DNA from: Clostridia bacterium
Lineage (GTDB): Bacteria; Bacillota; Clostridia; DSM-8532
NCBI GenBank assembly: GCA_026418215.1
Contig: JAOABT010000069.1
Span: 1 to 6,215, forward strand
Direction of reading: 5' to 3'
Length of the DNA stretch: 6,215 nucleotides
The notes under the pieces are model-generated. The model had not been told where the DNA came from. It saw only the letters and a list, made by a program, of their open reading frames with translations, and ran no database searches. A program made the translations under genes and the position numbers. Shown here one piece after another: positions 5,962 through 6,215 of this stretch (the first letter of the stretch is position 1; each line of letters starts with the position of its first letter).

Positions 5962-6196
5962 TGGCTACCTCGAAGGGGGTCTTCCACTCGTTAAATGATG
6001 AGGCCAGAAGGGCCTTCCGATGCATGGAGGTCACCTTGGGCTCGAGGCCCGTATGCTGGGCGAAGGCCTCCATGAGAAGGTCTGCGCGCAGATTGTTCTC
6101 GGCTCCGGCACTTAAAAAGGCATCAAGAATAAAGGCATCAATGCTTTTCTTCCGCACCGACAGGGAGAAAATCAAAGGCCGTATATTGACGGGCTT
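5954..6196 (-). CDS. DUF2344 (TIGR03936-type, radical-SAM-linked) protein, C-terminal fragment
   Basis: This is the last 80 codons of a gene cut off by the end of the genomic sequence. The segment KPVNIRPLIFSLSV, then SAGAENNLRADLLMEAF, resembles the C-terminus of the DUF2344/TIGR03936 family, with its NIRP and NLRxDLLxEAF patterns. This protein is usually encoded next to, or fused to, a radical SAM protein and immediately upstream of rng in Clostridia; its biochemical role is not established. The context here fits: its TAA (5954-5956) lies inside the first codons of rng, an 8-nt overlap suggesting coupled translation. Genomic sequence begins at the AAG codon (6196-6194). The apparent GTG start and the residues MYKRQ just upstream come from adapter sequence and are not part of this protein. 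Confidence 0.8.
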   Translation of the reverse strand, partial: KPVNIRPLIFSLSVRKKSIDAFILDAFLSAGAENNLRADLLMEAFAQHTGLEPKVTSMHRKALLASSFNEWKTPFEVANG

Positions 6197-6215
6197 CTGT
6201 CTCTTATACACATCT
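6197..6215. other. Tn5/Nextera mosaic-end adapter left in the assembly
   Basis: CTGTCTCTTATACACATCT is an exact 19-of-19 match to the transposase mosaic end used in tagmentation libraries (reverse complement AGATGTGTATAAGAGACAG), and it forms the very end of the window. A biological transposon end is improbable given its terminal position and the engineered sequence. These bases should be trimmed and not treated as genome sequence. Confidence 0.97.

Noticed and set aside
5954..6211. A seemingly complete 85-residue minus-strand gene with a GTG start at 6211.
   Set aside because: The start and first five residues are encoded by the adapter; the genomic part is only the C-terminal end of a larger DUF2344 protein.
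6197..6215. A biological Tn5 or IS50 end.
   Set aside because: The sequence is the engineered hyperactive mosaic end, sits exactly at the window end, and no transposase or target duplication is visible.
1..6215. CRISPR arrays, tRNA/rRNA genes, insertion sequences, phage or toxin-antitoxin genes.
   Set aside because: Scanned by eye on both strands; no regularly spaced repeats, cloverleaf-like sequence, transposase or integrase motifs, or paired small genes were found.

Overview
This is a chromosomal window from what is most likely an anaerobic member of the Bacillota (Clostridia). The evidence is a T-box leader in front of tyrS, strong AGGAGG-type ribosome binding sites, a perfect sigma-A promoter, and an RNase G gene overlapping the end of a DUF2344 (radical-SAM-linked) gene, a pairing typical of clostridial genomes. 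Genus cannot be resolved. The window looks like the end of an assembled contig: its last 19 bases are exactly the Tn5/Nextera mosaic-end adapter, not genomic DNA.

Left part (+ strand, 1-1461): the C-terminal DNA-binding end of a LuxR-type regulator, then a membrane methyltransferase of the ICMT/PEMT family, then a soluble class I SAM-dependent methyltransferase 14 nt later. The two methyltransferases look like an operon, and the LuxR protein is the obvious candidate regulator. The 116-nt gap before the first one holds an operator-like inverted repeat. A 310-nt non-coding stretch follows, ending in a bidirectional hairpin terminator shared with the convergent gene.

Middle part (- strand, 1772-4482): a PIG-L/LmbE-family deacetylase; a 230-nt upstream spacer with hairpins and a 20-bp dyad; and tyrS (tyrosyl-tRNA synthetase). 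tyrS has a textbook tyrosine T-box leader (UAC specifier, UGGU T-box bulge sequence, intrinsic terminator) driven by a perfect TTGACA-17-TATAAT promoter.

Right part (- strand, 4483-6196): rng (RNase G/E family) translationally overlapping the 3' end of a DUF2344 gene that is cut by the contig end. No terminator lies between rng and the tyrS promoter, so rng transcripts should run into the T-box. tyrS may therefore be fed by two promoters, with the tRNA-Tyr-sensing terminator also acting as the end of the rng operon.

I see no CRISPR array, transposon, tRNA or rRNA gene. The window is mostly ordinary housekeeping sequence with a small accessory methyltransferase cluster. I do not see a demonstrably new system.
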